From Balanoglossus misakiensis (taxonomy: Eukaryota > Hemichordata): DNA of 64,000 nucleotides. A model generated the notes under the pieces. It saw nothing but the letters and a program-made list of their open reading frames with translations, was not told where the DNA came from and did no database searches. This document shows, in pieces, positions 14,214-24,830 of this stretch. Where the stretch lies: the NCBI GenBank assembly GCA_040954595.2, contig CM082592.2:9114001-9178000 (forward strand), in the 5' to 3' direction. Position 1 is the first letter of the stretch, and the number at the start of each line of letters is the position of its first letter. The position numbers and the translations under genes were made by a program.

Positions 14214-16964
14214 ATGTTTGTTGCTTACTTGCCGCTTTGTATAGCTTCTTTCATTGCAGTAGCAAAAGCAGGTGGGTGCATTCCACGCAAATTCGAGCTT
14301 TAAAGAAAGTAATTGGTCAATCTGCACAAGTAATTTCAGTCGTGTCATTTCAGTCGTGGGTGCCGTTTCATTTAATATTTGTTAGTCAAGTTACAGACAG
14401 TCGTTTACAGCTGCGATCAACTTCTAAGAACACGATAAAGAACTTAGATGTTCGTATACAGTCAACGAGAAAAACTAAACTTCTATGAAAAGTCAATCCT
14501 TGTATCAAAGATTACTGCCAGACTCCCTGACTTTGTTTCCACCATTTCTGTTTACTCCCGCAGAGTGCCCCGGTGGTGGACATGCCTACGAGTCTATCTG
14601 CATCAAAGTTTTTGACAGTCAAAAGGTGCGCGGCGACATGGCCCGCGTCTCCTGCTGGACCGGTGGATATGGCTCCTTGTCGGTGAAGGATGCGGCCAAA
14701 CAGAGCTTCCTGGAGGGAATACTCCCATCCTACAGTGGAGACTTCTGGATGGACATGAGTTATTATTCGGGACAGTGGTATATGGACATGGACGTCTGGG
14801 ACCTTCAGACAGATTACACTAACTTCGACACCAACAGACCTGACGGCACCGGGACCTGTGTTGCCATGGCAAGAAGCGCGTCATACAAGTGGCAAGACAG
14901 ACTGTGTGATGATTCCTTGGGATATATATGCGAAACTGACGGTGAGTTCACATTATACATATTGGGGTGAATGAATGGACGTATGAATTGAATGAATGAA
15001 TGAATGAATGAATGAATGAATGAATGAATGAATGAATGAATGAATGAATGAATGAATGAATGAATGAATGAATGAATGAATGAATGAAATGAAATGAAAT
15101 GAAATGAAATGAAATGAAATGAAATGAAATGAAATGAAATGAAATGAAATGAAATGAAATGATGAGTGAGTGAATGAGTGAAAGAATAAAGGAAGAATGG
15201 TAGGAATCGAGGAGGGAATGACATTACTATCGATTAATTTATAAACAGTAATATTTTGACTTTTATACTTGTTTACCACACTGTTAGGATACACCGAAGT
15301 GCGCATTGAGATGTAAACTGACACAGTTACAAAACAACTTAGAGACAGTCAAGTAAAAGTGCTTGATGACTCGATCTAGCGAAAGAAAGCGCACACGAAA
15401 ATGTCGCAAGTGAGATTCACTATTCACGTTATTTTATTCTCTTCTTCTATAGCTTCTTCAGTTCATACAGGAGGTGAGTATGACTTCTGGTTTTCTTCAA
15501 GGAATTATACCGTCTCTAATTTACACATGACTGAATGTGGATAAGCCTCAGTCTTGTGAAAATCTATGATTGGCCCAAATCTCAAGATCTGCCTATTGGT
15601 ATTTTAATGCAATACGTAGCTGCTTAGATTCAAAGGATGCACCGCTAAATCGCGTCTATGACTTCATTAAATTAAATTTGTGTGCATTGTACAGATTGCG
15701 ACGACGGATTCGAAACGTACCCGGGCGGCGAAGGCAGTTGCTATCAGCTATCTGCCGGTACGGATACGTGGCAAAACGCCCGCGACGACTGCGCGGGAAA
15801 CGGCGGTTGGCTCGTGATCGTCGACGACTCGGACGAAAACACCTACCTGAAGGAGATGTCTCAGGCCATGTGGATCGGCCTGTCGAGCATCAGTGGAAGT
15901 TTCGAGTGGGTCGACGGCGAACCTGTGGAAAATCGAATGACAGATTGGGCACCGGGTGGCTTGTTTACAGACCCACAGCCAGATGAAGTCGGGCCCGCAT
16001 GTGCTATGATATCAAACGGCTGGAATTCTGCCTGGAACGACGAACCGTGTGATGAGGTCTACCACTACGTGTGTGAATTTCCAGGTAGCTACTTAGGCTG
16101 TTTTTCCCCAAATACATTGCACATCTGCACTGTGATTTATCAGAGGTCGCCCACTGGCAGACCCACCACCACCCACGGCCACACCACCCCACCCCACCCC
16201 ACCCCACCCCACCACATATACCAAAGGATTCTTCGCATTTTACTTATAGACAGTTATAAGGCCATTGGCTTAATTGACTTGCTGAGTTTTCCTTTATTTA
16301 ATAACCCATAGGGCCAACTACGACGACAATGCCAACTACAAGAATACACACAACGATGCCTACGACAGAGAACACAACACCTGGTGTTACGACAAACATG
16401 CAAACTACCAGTAAACACACTACTGTTCATACGACAGAGAAAACAACACCTGGTATTACGACAAACATGCCAACAACAAGAATACGTAACAAGACTCCCA
16501 CGAGCACGCCAACTAAAAGTGTACAAATGTCGTCTGGCCAGACAACAAGCATACCAACTTCAACAACCGCGCCAACTGCTCAGGGTACAGATATGTCCAC
16601 AACAACAATGAACGTGCCGACAACGCACCCCAGTCCAACAAACGCCGATGAAACAATCTCGTCAGCTCAAAATACACCGAAGGAAGTCACACCAAACTTG
16701 GTGACCAACAACCCCGGTGGAACATCGCCAAGGGAACCACACAATCAAGGCCCGACAACAACAACGCCCTCTACGACGGAGGAAGTCACCACAACAGTTG
16801 CACACACCGATGATGAAGTCGTTTTCCTTGGGATGAAGCGTGAAGCGTTGGTCGTGTTCTCAATGTGGCTGGTTGGTTCGGTTTTGGCCGTCGGTTTCTG
16901 CGTCATCGTTGATTTCTTCTATCTGGGGGTCAAACTTTGCCATTCTACCAAATACAAGAATTAA
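14214..16964 (+). CDS. Type I membrane protein with two C-type lectin domains and mucin-like stalk (copy A)
   Basis: Five exons: 14214-14271, 14564-14941, 15453-15473, 15695-16084, 16312-16964; all junctions phase 1, total 499 aa. Exon 1 is a signal peptide (MFVAYLPLCIASFIAVAKA). Residues 20-145 are CTLD-a, a divergent domain with FWMDM in the WIGL position, RPDGTGTCVAM and WQD. A 21-base mini-exon gives a seven-residue linker (ASSVHTG). Residues 153-282 are CTLD-b with WIGL, a QPD motif and WND, so it keeps predicted calcium/sugar-site residues of the galactose type. The last exon encodes a Thr-rich stalk with an internal repeat (TTENTTPGVTTNM / TTEKTTPGITTNM), the FLGM motif, a transmembrane helix around 461-482, Asp483, and a short basic tail ending STKYKN. 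The exon order matches the gene at 20102-23302, so the two are tandem duplicates. Probably a surface lectin receptor; ligand unknown. Confidence 0.85.
14974..15170. repeat. Compound microsatellite (GAAT)n then (GAAAT)n
   Basis: In the intron between CTLD-a and the mini-exon of copy A, a GAAT tetranucleotide array of roughly 100 bases turns directly into a GAAAT pentanucleotide array of about 75 bases. Reverse-strand open frames across it (Phe-His-Ile-Ser and Ser-Phe-Ile-His repeats) are translations of the repeat, not genes. Confidence 0.95.
16180..16212. repeat. (CCCAC)n-like simple repeat
   Basis: A short CCCCA-type repeat in the last intron of copy A. The lectin frame remains open through it and reads Thr/Pro/His, so intron retention would extend the frame, but a consensus donor sits at 16085. 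Confidence 0.7.
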
Positions 16965-17970
16965 CTCCAACTCGGGTGATAGTCAAGCAAAGACATTTCA
17001 GTTGCTTTATATTCATCATATGGCGCTTGGGAAATGTTGGCGTTTTGCAAAATTATTTGTTCAACACTCTTGATTTAATTGATTACCTTTTACAACTTGC
17101 AGAAATTTGATTCGCAATCGATCGATGGAGACAATCAAAACTCCGCTGGTGGCCATGTCGGTTTCTAGTGTTCGATCGTACCTACGCATTTATTGACGTC
17201 ACTGCAATTAGTAGGCGCATCGAAAAGCAAAGTCTTAAACCCTTTCTTATTTTTTATCTCAAGGCAACTTCAGATTATTTTGTCTTGAAATCGCGAGTAA
17301 GAACGGGGTCTTCGTGCAAAATTTTGAAAGAGAGAGAAAATGTCTTGAATTCGACATCAAGACATGTGTTAACTCTATGACACCAAAGAAGTACACTGCC
17401 CTCTACAGATTCTTCTGGCGAAGCAACAATATTCCAAATCTACAATAAGTACATTGCTTGTATGTAAAAACACCATTCTGCTTAATTCTATATTATTACT
17501 CTGACAGGAATGATATGTAGTTTCTATGGCAACAATATTTTGAGCCATGTGGACAGTATCGAACGTGCCAAGAATTGATTACATCATTACCTCACTTGAA
17601 TTGACATTTTTGTCTTTTGTTGTTTCTTCTTGTGAGATAAACGTTTTAGATTTTAGTTTTTCCTGTCGCATTGTTCTTTTTTCGATTAAAAGACCCCCGT
17701 GTCTTTAGGACGATAAATACAGTTTCAAAGAGATTTAATCTCCAACAGCTGCTGGCATAATGCTTTCGTGACTGACGTGTTTATAAGAAATCGTTCTCGT
17801 TGTTTTTCTTCATATTACGCAGTCCAAATTCAAATATATGATTTTTCTGCCCATTAATTATTTATAATTGATAAAACAGCGTCATCTGCTGATCGGCCTC
17901 CATGAAAGTAACACATTATCTGTATACTGTTTTGGACTCCCTTTTCAAGCGACTGGTTCCCAGAGCAACA
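16965..17970. other. Intergenic spacer
   Basis: About 1 kb of AT-rich DNA between the copy A lectin gene and the CTLD-less paralogue. No CTLD or other exon was found in either strand. No canonical AATAAA was seen soon after the stop at 16964; an ATTAAA variant lies near 17685. Confidence 0.5.
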
Positions 17971-19000
17971 ATGACATTGGCACAGCATGGAGAGACATAC
18001 TATGTATTATACGCTTATCTTCTTCTTGCAAGCGCCACGCTCTCCAGAGCAGGTTGGTGTAGTCTTAGTTATTACAAGTCAATTTAACATTCGGTCATGT
18101 CGTGTGTCTACCATATATCCGAATATGATTTGGGTGGGGGTGGGGCCGTTCATTGCTTATCTTCTTTGTTGGACTCCGATTATGAACGGTTAACATTAAC
18201 ATCAGAGATCCCCTTTCCATCGTTTCAACGCCATCATCCCTAATGGTCAATATTATCGATAGCCTGAGAGGGAGCACTCTCATCTTGGTCATGTTCACGG
18301 GGAGAGAGAGAGAGAGAATGTCACCATCTCCTAAAATTTCTCGACAGCTTTGTTCGACTCGTTCCTGATCGGACACTCTGAAACCACCTCCTTGCAAACT
18401 ACGTCACCAACAGCGGGGTGGACGACTTCAAGCGACGCGTCGTCTGTTCACCGAGAAGACGAGGCAACGAGTCTTGTTGAGGTGAAAGTTCCGGAAACGG
18501 ATACATTAGCCCTACACTCAACTACATCATCAGTGACGGAGGTGGGCAAAGGTTCATCAACTACCAGAACTCCTTCCGAAGCAGCAACGTTTGAAAAAGA
18601 CACCACCGCCATCGCAGCTAAGTCTTCGGAACCAACGGAAGGTGGTCTGCTAGATATTGTGACAAGAGGGTCCCCCGCGGTGCACAGCACTGGTGCAGAA
18701 ACAGTGATGACATCGGAGTATTCGAAAGATGTCACGAGAAAAACAGAAGCCGCTACATCACTGACAACTCGTATGAAGACCAACACAGAACCGGAGAGGC
18801 GCCTATCAACGCCTACGAAACCCTCTCTAAAAGACACGACTAGCAGCAGAGACCGAACATTCCTCGGGATGAGTACACAAAGCACGTTGATATTCTCGTT
18901 GTGGCTTGCCTTGTCAGTTCTGCTCATCGGTTTTTGCATCGCCATAGACTTCTTCTACCTTGGGTTCAAATGGCTGAAAGCTCGGAATAGAAAAAAGTGA
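17971..19000 (+). CDS. CTLD-less membrane mucin-like protein sharing the lectin receptor anchor
   Basis: Two exons, 17971-18052 and 18348-19000, joined in phase 1, 244 aa. Exon 1 is a 27-residue signal peptide (ending LLLASATLSRA). Exon 2 begins directly with a Ser/Thr/Glu-rich stalk and ends with FLGM, a transmembrane helix around 208-227, Asp228, then FFYLGFK and a basic tail. The FLGM to DFFYLG segment closely resembles the one in the copy A lectin gene, and both last exons happen to be 653 bases. The 295-base intron is too short to hide a CTLD exon. It therefore looks like a paralogue that lost, or never had, the lectin exons; symmetrical phase 1 junctions make such loss frame-neutral. 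It could be a functional stalk or partner subunit, or a decaying copy; the intact frame favours function. Confidence 0.65.
18301..18318. repeat. (GA)n simple repeat near splice acceptor
   Basis: A short GA run in the intron of the CTLD-less gene, about 30 bases before the acceptor at 18347. Confidence 0.7.
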
Positions 19001-20101
19001 CGCTAAAAGACAAATTCTGGAGAAATTGCTATTTTTACCAAAGTGCACATTTGTTTTATATACGTTGTCAAAACATCGTATTCAATGAAGATCTTAGAAA
19101 ACCCATAGTTTTCCTCACTAAAGGTGGTTAGTCGGTCGTTGTACTATTAGTAAGTATGCGTGTCATAGTGTTTATTCTACGCGTAGACATACATTGTTGC
19201 GCGCCAGGACTGTGCAATGCATTAATTTTGACAAAAAATCAACGATCTGAATGTACGTGTATTTACATGCTTTTATTATAAGGGGTGTTAGTCATTCCTG
19301 GTGACGGAAACCTTGTCACACAATCGCGATTCACTGTCAGCAAACGTCGCGTCTCCAAGCAAAGGAAATTTTAAAGACGAAATTGAATCGATTGTAGCAA
19401 GACCGTTAACTACGCGTTCTAATACAAATCAGAATTCCAAATGTTATTTTCCCAACAGCGATCAATACAGGTACTTAACGTACCAGTCGCTTTGTTGTCT
19501 GGCTATCCATGTCGGTTTTATGCGTTATGTGTTAATTTCTTAAAGCCCAGCTATTCGAATAATTATCAAGGACTCTGCAAGAGGAACAGGTCTTTGATTT
19601 CAAAACTAATCAATTTGATTACAGAAGTAAAACGTTCATACAACTGGTCCGTGTACATGTATATGCTTTGGGGCTTCAAATTGGGTCTGGTGTTTGTCCC
19701 CTAAACATATACCCACCACACTCTTTGAGTAAACACTGTAATTTGTTAATTGTCATTTTTGATACTTGAGTTGTCTTCAGACTGCTGTAACAGCAACACG
19801 GGGAGAAATACAAGTTTCAGTCGTAGTGGTTGCCTGTGGCAACGCGAAAAGCTACACAAACTTCTTTTCTGAATCACCTAGAAAAAAAAAACGAAATGCC
19901 CCCAAGAAATCTACCTGAATACACACAGTTTCAGGAAATGTTCATTGTGTGCTAATGGCAACACCACCGCATATTAGAGTGGATAAGAAATATTGAGAAT
20001 CTTTCACTCTGGGTGCCTATATCAACTATTGCGTTATAAATCCGTGCCCCAGACGTCTGATAGTTGCTACTGACATACACACACACACTGACTGAATAGC
20101 G
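19001..20101. other. Intergenic spacer
   Basis: About 1.1 kb with no supported exon. The right end holds a plausible promoter for the next lectin gene (TATAAA at 20035) and a short CA run near 20080. Confidence 0.5.
20035..20040 (+). promoter_or_regulatory. Possible TATA box of lectin copy B
   Basis: TATAAA sits 62 bases before the ATG at 20102, leaving room for a transcription start about 30 bases downstream and a short 5' leader. Only position and sequence support this. Confidence 0.35.
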
Positions 20102-23100
20102 ATGAAATTGGAGCTACACATCTGGTGTTTCGTCCTCGCAACAGCACAGACTTCTGCAGGTTGGTATTTCTTTAACTCACTTGCGTTGATGTCTGAAATT
20201 CTGCGACCAACTACATGTTTTCTGTGGTATTTTCAAAGGGATTATTTCTCCGATTTGAAAATATACGTGTATATATATCATTACACGTAAATGAGCTGTA
20301 ATGTTCACGAAGACGGTAAAAAAAAATATTTTCAATTTATGAAAAGAATATGTTAAATAATATGTTAAATTTATACACGTCAATTTTTATTCGTTTGAAA
20401 AATAGTCAATCTAGGAGACGGTAAGATACAATCATATTTGATGTCGATTAATTAGCAATTTGCATTTTGCATTCGTCTTGCAGTCTGTCCAGCAGACGAA
20501 CACGCCTACGGTGCAAATTGTATCAAAGTCGTAACCAGCCAGAATTTAACTCGAGAAGATGCAAACCAGGAATGTCTTATGCTGGGCTCCTCGTCGTCTT
20601 GGTATTTGGATGACCACGCCTTAGCGAAGGTGGAGGATCATCAAAAACAGGTTTTCCTCGAAGGCATTCTGGCATCATATCCGGGAGACTTTTGGATCTC
20701 ATTGATGTGGTACGAGTCACTTTTCTTGACTGCTTACTGGAGGATGGACATGCTGCTGACCTGGGACCCGGATGTCGATTACAATAACTTCGACGCAGGA
20801 AGACCCGATGGTACTGGGGACTGCGTTGCCATGGTGACCGGCGCAGCGTACAAGTGGCAGGACAGAGTGTGCAATGAAACTCATGGCTATATCTGCGAGC
20901 ACCCTGGTACAAGTAAGTGTGGCCCTACAATTAATAATCTAAGAAACGTAGTCTTTATTCTTTCCGTCTTTATAGCTGTGCTTCGAAAAATAAAAAGTTC
21001 AACTTTTAATTATACATGATTGAAATGGCAATCCCTTGAGAAATCCAAAGGAACATTCAAATAATGATAATTGTGTGAGTAACATTATAAAATGGTCAAA
21101 CCCCAAACACTTTTCTGTGTTACATTATCGATTTAGTCATTATTAAACGTGGTCCTTACAGTATTACACTTTTCTTCTTTTTTTGTGGTTACTACGTAGC
21201 ACCAACAGTCCCAGGAGGTAAGACTTTTCAAATGCAAGTCACGTCACATATCTTCTGAAATGATTTGATTGAAATTCGACTCTACGGTTAAGATTAATTA
21301 GCGGGGATGTCGGTTATGCAAATATCTTGGTATCATTATGATGTTTTAGGTGTCAGGGTTGAACTGATGTTCCCAAAGTCTTGGAATGTATCGGACTCTG
21401 GCTATCCAATCAGGCAACACGTACCAGGAGGTACTTCAAAAGCGTGCCTTGTTCATCCATATAAACATTCAGTTGATTTTGTGGTGTCTCTTTTCAATTG
21501 GACGTTGCTTCTTTTACAGATTGCGGCGGCAACAGTTATCACTTAAACGGTCACTGCTATCACATATCTTCGCATGGTACCACCTGGATGAACGCGAACG
21601 ACAGCTGCAATGCGTACGGGGGTTGGCTGGCCACCGTCGATGATGTCCAAGAGAACGCCTTTCTCCAAGGCCTGCAAGGATACGCGACTATGTGGATCGG
21701 GTTGTCCAGTCACACCGGAAGCTTCCGGTGGGTCGACGGCGAGCCGATGGAAAATCGAATAACAGACTGGTATCCCGGTAGTTATTTTTCTCCCGCGGAG
21801 CCAGATGAAATCGGGGTGGCGTGCGCCGCGATTGCAATGTCCTCATACTGGCGGGACATGCCGTGTAATTTCACACATCGCTTCATCTGTGAATTCCCAG
21901 GTACACATAATAACCTAACTATCTTCATCCCATTTATATCATACATTGTACTGAAGACCCAACTCTCCATTTCCAAACCCCTTTAGTAGTTTCAGTTGAG
22001 AATTAACACTTATTATAAAGTTAGTGACTTGACTATCATGTTATACGTTAAGAAAAGATGTTATTCGTTTAATCTAAATCGAAATAATTTCTTTTGAATT
22101 ATTTCGCTTGCTTTGAAGGAAACACAGGTATATCTTGGACAACACTGGCAACGACCCTCTTTCCGCCAACCGACACGGCAGTACCTACAAATTCAGAGTT
22201 ACCAACTATTTCAGAGTCCCCTACAGTCACCTTGGCAACAAGTGAAGCGTCCACGAGTGAATCGACCAATACGCTACAAGCCACAGCAAAAACAACAACG
22301 GAGTTTACTACGGATACGCAGAAATCCACGACAACGACCAAGGGTCAAACGACCAACTGGATTTCAACGGCGACGACATCGCGCACGACAACAAGATCAA
22401 CAACATATCCGACTACAGCCGACAAAACCACAACGGTGAGACCAACAACATCAGAAACTACATCTCATGTAACATCCACTACACCAACAACTACATCACA
22501 GACAACTACTAAAGAAAGAACCACGACCTACCCAGCTATGACCTACGAAACGACCCGTACAGAGCGACTAACATCATACCCATCTACAACATATTCAAGC
22601 ACGTCCACTATTCGAACATCTGATGTACAAACAACAACAGACCGAACGACAGCCTCTAGCGCAGCGACTACCACGGAACGTACCTTATCGACAGTGCGAC
22701 CAACAACATTCAAAAGTACACCCCATGTAGCAAGCACTACAACGCATTCAACAACAGACCAAACAAGCGCCCGTGAAACAACTGCTACAGAAAGACAGAC
22801 AACCCACCAAACCGCGACATACGAGACGACCCGTACAGAGCGTTTAACATCATATCCATCTACAACATATTCAAGCACGTCCACGGCGCCAACAACTGAG
22901 GCACAAACCACAGCAGTCGGAACAACGAGCGCAGCTTCTACTACCACGGACCAAACCACATTAAAAACGCAAAACCAGAGCCAAGCAGCCATCGAAGAAA
23001 CTGTCAGCAATACAGTCTCCCACGGCAGTGCTATAACCGATGTCATAAATCAAACATCTTCGCCACCTGCTACAACTGTACGCCAGGCAGTTGAAGAAGA

Positions 23101-23302
23101 CGAAGGATTCCTGGGAATGACACATAGTGCCCTGGTTGTATTTTCAACGTGGCTCAGTTGTTCTGTTCTGGTGGTCGGTATCTTAGTTGTAGCTGACCTC
23201 GTCACTTCTTTGGTTAAATGCTTTAAAAGTCCCAAAACAGAAGTGGAGAGGCCGGCTGAAGAGAGCTTAATTTCGCATGCTACTGAACAAAGTGAATTGT
23301 AA
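20102..23302 (+). CDS. Type I membrane protein with two C-type lectin domains and long mucin-like stalk (copy B)
   Basis: Five exons: 20102-20159, 20484-20912, 21200-21217, 21520-21900, 22119-23302; all phase 1, 689 aa. The donor at 20906 and the acceptor at 22127 are in-frame alternatives. Exon 1 is a signal peptide (MKLELHIWCFVLATAQTSA) of the same length as in copy A. CTLD-a (about 20-162) has GRPDGTGDCVAM and WQD; an 18-base mini-exon gives the linker; CTLD-b (about 169-295) has WIGL, an EPD tripeptide and WRD in place of WND. Residues 296-620 are a very Thr/Ser-rich stalk with two copies of TYETTRTERLTSYPSTTYS. FLGM at about 626-629 precedes a transmembrane helix (633-653), Asp655, and a longer acidic tail ending ATEQSEL. 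Compared with copy A the stalk is much longer and the tail differs, so cytoplasmic contacts may have diverged. Surface lectin receptor by inference. Confidence 0.85.
22541..22884 (+). repeat. Internal 68-bp duplication in stalk exon
   Basis: The segments 22541-22608 and 22817-22884 are near-identical 68-base copies, in frame, inside the mucin-like exon of copy B. They encode the TYETTRTERLTSYPSTTYS motif twice, showing recent stalk growth by duplication. Confidence 0.9.
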
Positions 23303-24661
23303 GAAATTATGCCGTTTGTCAATTCACAATAGGCCATTTTCATGACCCCTACATCCCTACATGAACTTACAACCTCGTACTTCCGTTGGTAAGAAACCAT
23401 CAGGTTGACTAAAACATATTTACAAAAACTCTATAATTGCAGCTGTAGTCGATAAATTATGGACTGCATTGCAAACGTGACTTTTTTTTCGAGCAACGTT
23501 TTACACGCTTCTTGTCCAAAAATATTGAATTTTGACAACCCCATACCAACGGAAGTACATATTAGAAACACCGAGACAAAAACATGAACGCACATCAATT
23601 ATAGGATAAATGTTCGTGTGCTTTCTCTTTGAAAAATGTGCAAATAAAATAGTATAGTGTGGTAAAGATTAATGGTCATAGTGTTTCTAGCACGTTTGGT
23701 GTTTAATGATTTCCATGCAGATTGTTTATGTTTGTTGTGGGTTGTTGTTAGGCAATCCGAAGATCACCAATGTGAAGGTTGTCTTTCAGATGACCTACTT
23801 TGCTATGCAGTGGTACGTTGTCCTGGTATCCTTCGGATGAAATAGAATAACGTTATGTATCGACTCGGGTGCAAAAATCAATTCTTTTGGTCTACTGTGA
23901 AGCAATCCGGGACTTTATTCTGATACCGCTACGAATTTCTTGTTCACCAAGTTGATGGCGTCCTTCGGGTTTTATTCTGTTACACTTACAATGCTCTAAC
24001 CATCGATGGATCTCATTTTTGAGATTTAACCTATATCGCCGTGTTTCTTGGTCCTAACTACAATGGTGCTGAGTCTAAAATGACTACACCTGGCGTCATT
24101 CCAACGGAGAAGTGATGAGAAGTGACGCTTCGAGGATGACAAGACAAGATCAAGACAAGACAAGACTTCTGTTAAGGTTGGCGTTCCACATCCGGTCAGT
24201 TGTTAAGAATCATGCGTCGCGGAACAATTCAGATGTTTGTGGACTCGAGGAATGCTTTGTGATATACTTCCTGTAAGTGCAAAAAAACCTGTCAGTAAAT
24301 TCGATTTAATGTTAAGAATATATTAACATCGATCCGTAGAATGAAATATAGCAACTGGTCTATTGATAATGTCCTTGCCATTCTGCCTGGAAACGTTTTT
24401 GCTTCGATTTTGCTGCAGTAATTGCAAGATTGGATTTGCATGCCAATAATTGATTTAAACAACAACAAAGATTGGCGTTACGTGGAAATATCAAAGACAT
24501 AATGCTCTTTAAGAAGAATTCGAATAAACAAATAAAAAACAGTAGTTACTAAGTCTATTGAAAACCAGGCAAGTCATATGTTTACGATCAATTGATATAT
24601 TTAAAGTATAGTTCACCATTACCGGATGGCATTCCCGACCGTTACTCCCTGTCAAGAGACC
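23303..24661. other. Intergenic spacer with possible degraded repeat
   Basis: AATAAA at 23643-23648 is a likely polyadenylation signal for copy B. From about 23730 to 24170 the sequence changes character: several copies of a TCCTTCGG word, stop-riddled frames on both strands, and a terminal AAGAC repeat at 24138-24166. This resembles a decayed dispersed repeat but I cannot assign a family. A TATATTTAAAG sequence at about 24597 lies 65 bases before the next start codon, a similar position to the TATA box of copy B. Confidence 0.45.
23643..23648 (+). terminator. Polyadenylation signal AATAAA
   Basis: The first canonical signal after the stop codon of copy B, 341 bases downstream. Confidence 0.5.
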
Positions 24662-24760
24662 ATGATTACAAACGCGTTGTTTACAAGCCTTTTGCTGGCT
24701 GTCATCTTTCGAAGTGCTTCAGGTAGGCCATGTTCCTTACCTTGGTGAGATAGATACATG

Positions 24761-24830
<70 letters not shown>

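Noticed and set aside
14814-15324. Two reverse-strand open frames of 123-136 codons with Phe-His-Ile-Ser and Ser-Phe-Ile-His repeats
   Set aside because: They are translations of the GAAT/GAAAT microsatellite antisense to a lectin intron and exon.
18448-18945. Reverse-strand frame of 165 codons
   Set aside because: Antisense shadow of the stalk-anchor exon with low-complexity Val/Ser content and no domain.
22543-23046. Reverse-strand frame of 167 codons
   Set aside because: Antisense of the Thr-rich stalk (Thr codons read as Val/Cys/Ser); no independent support.
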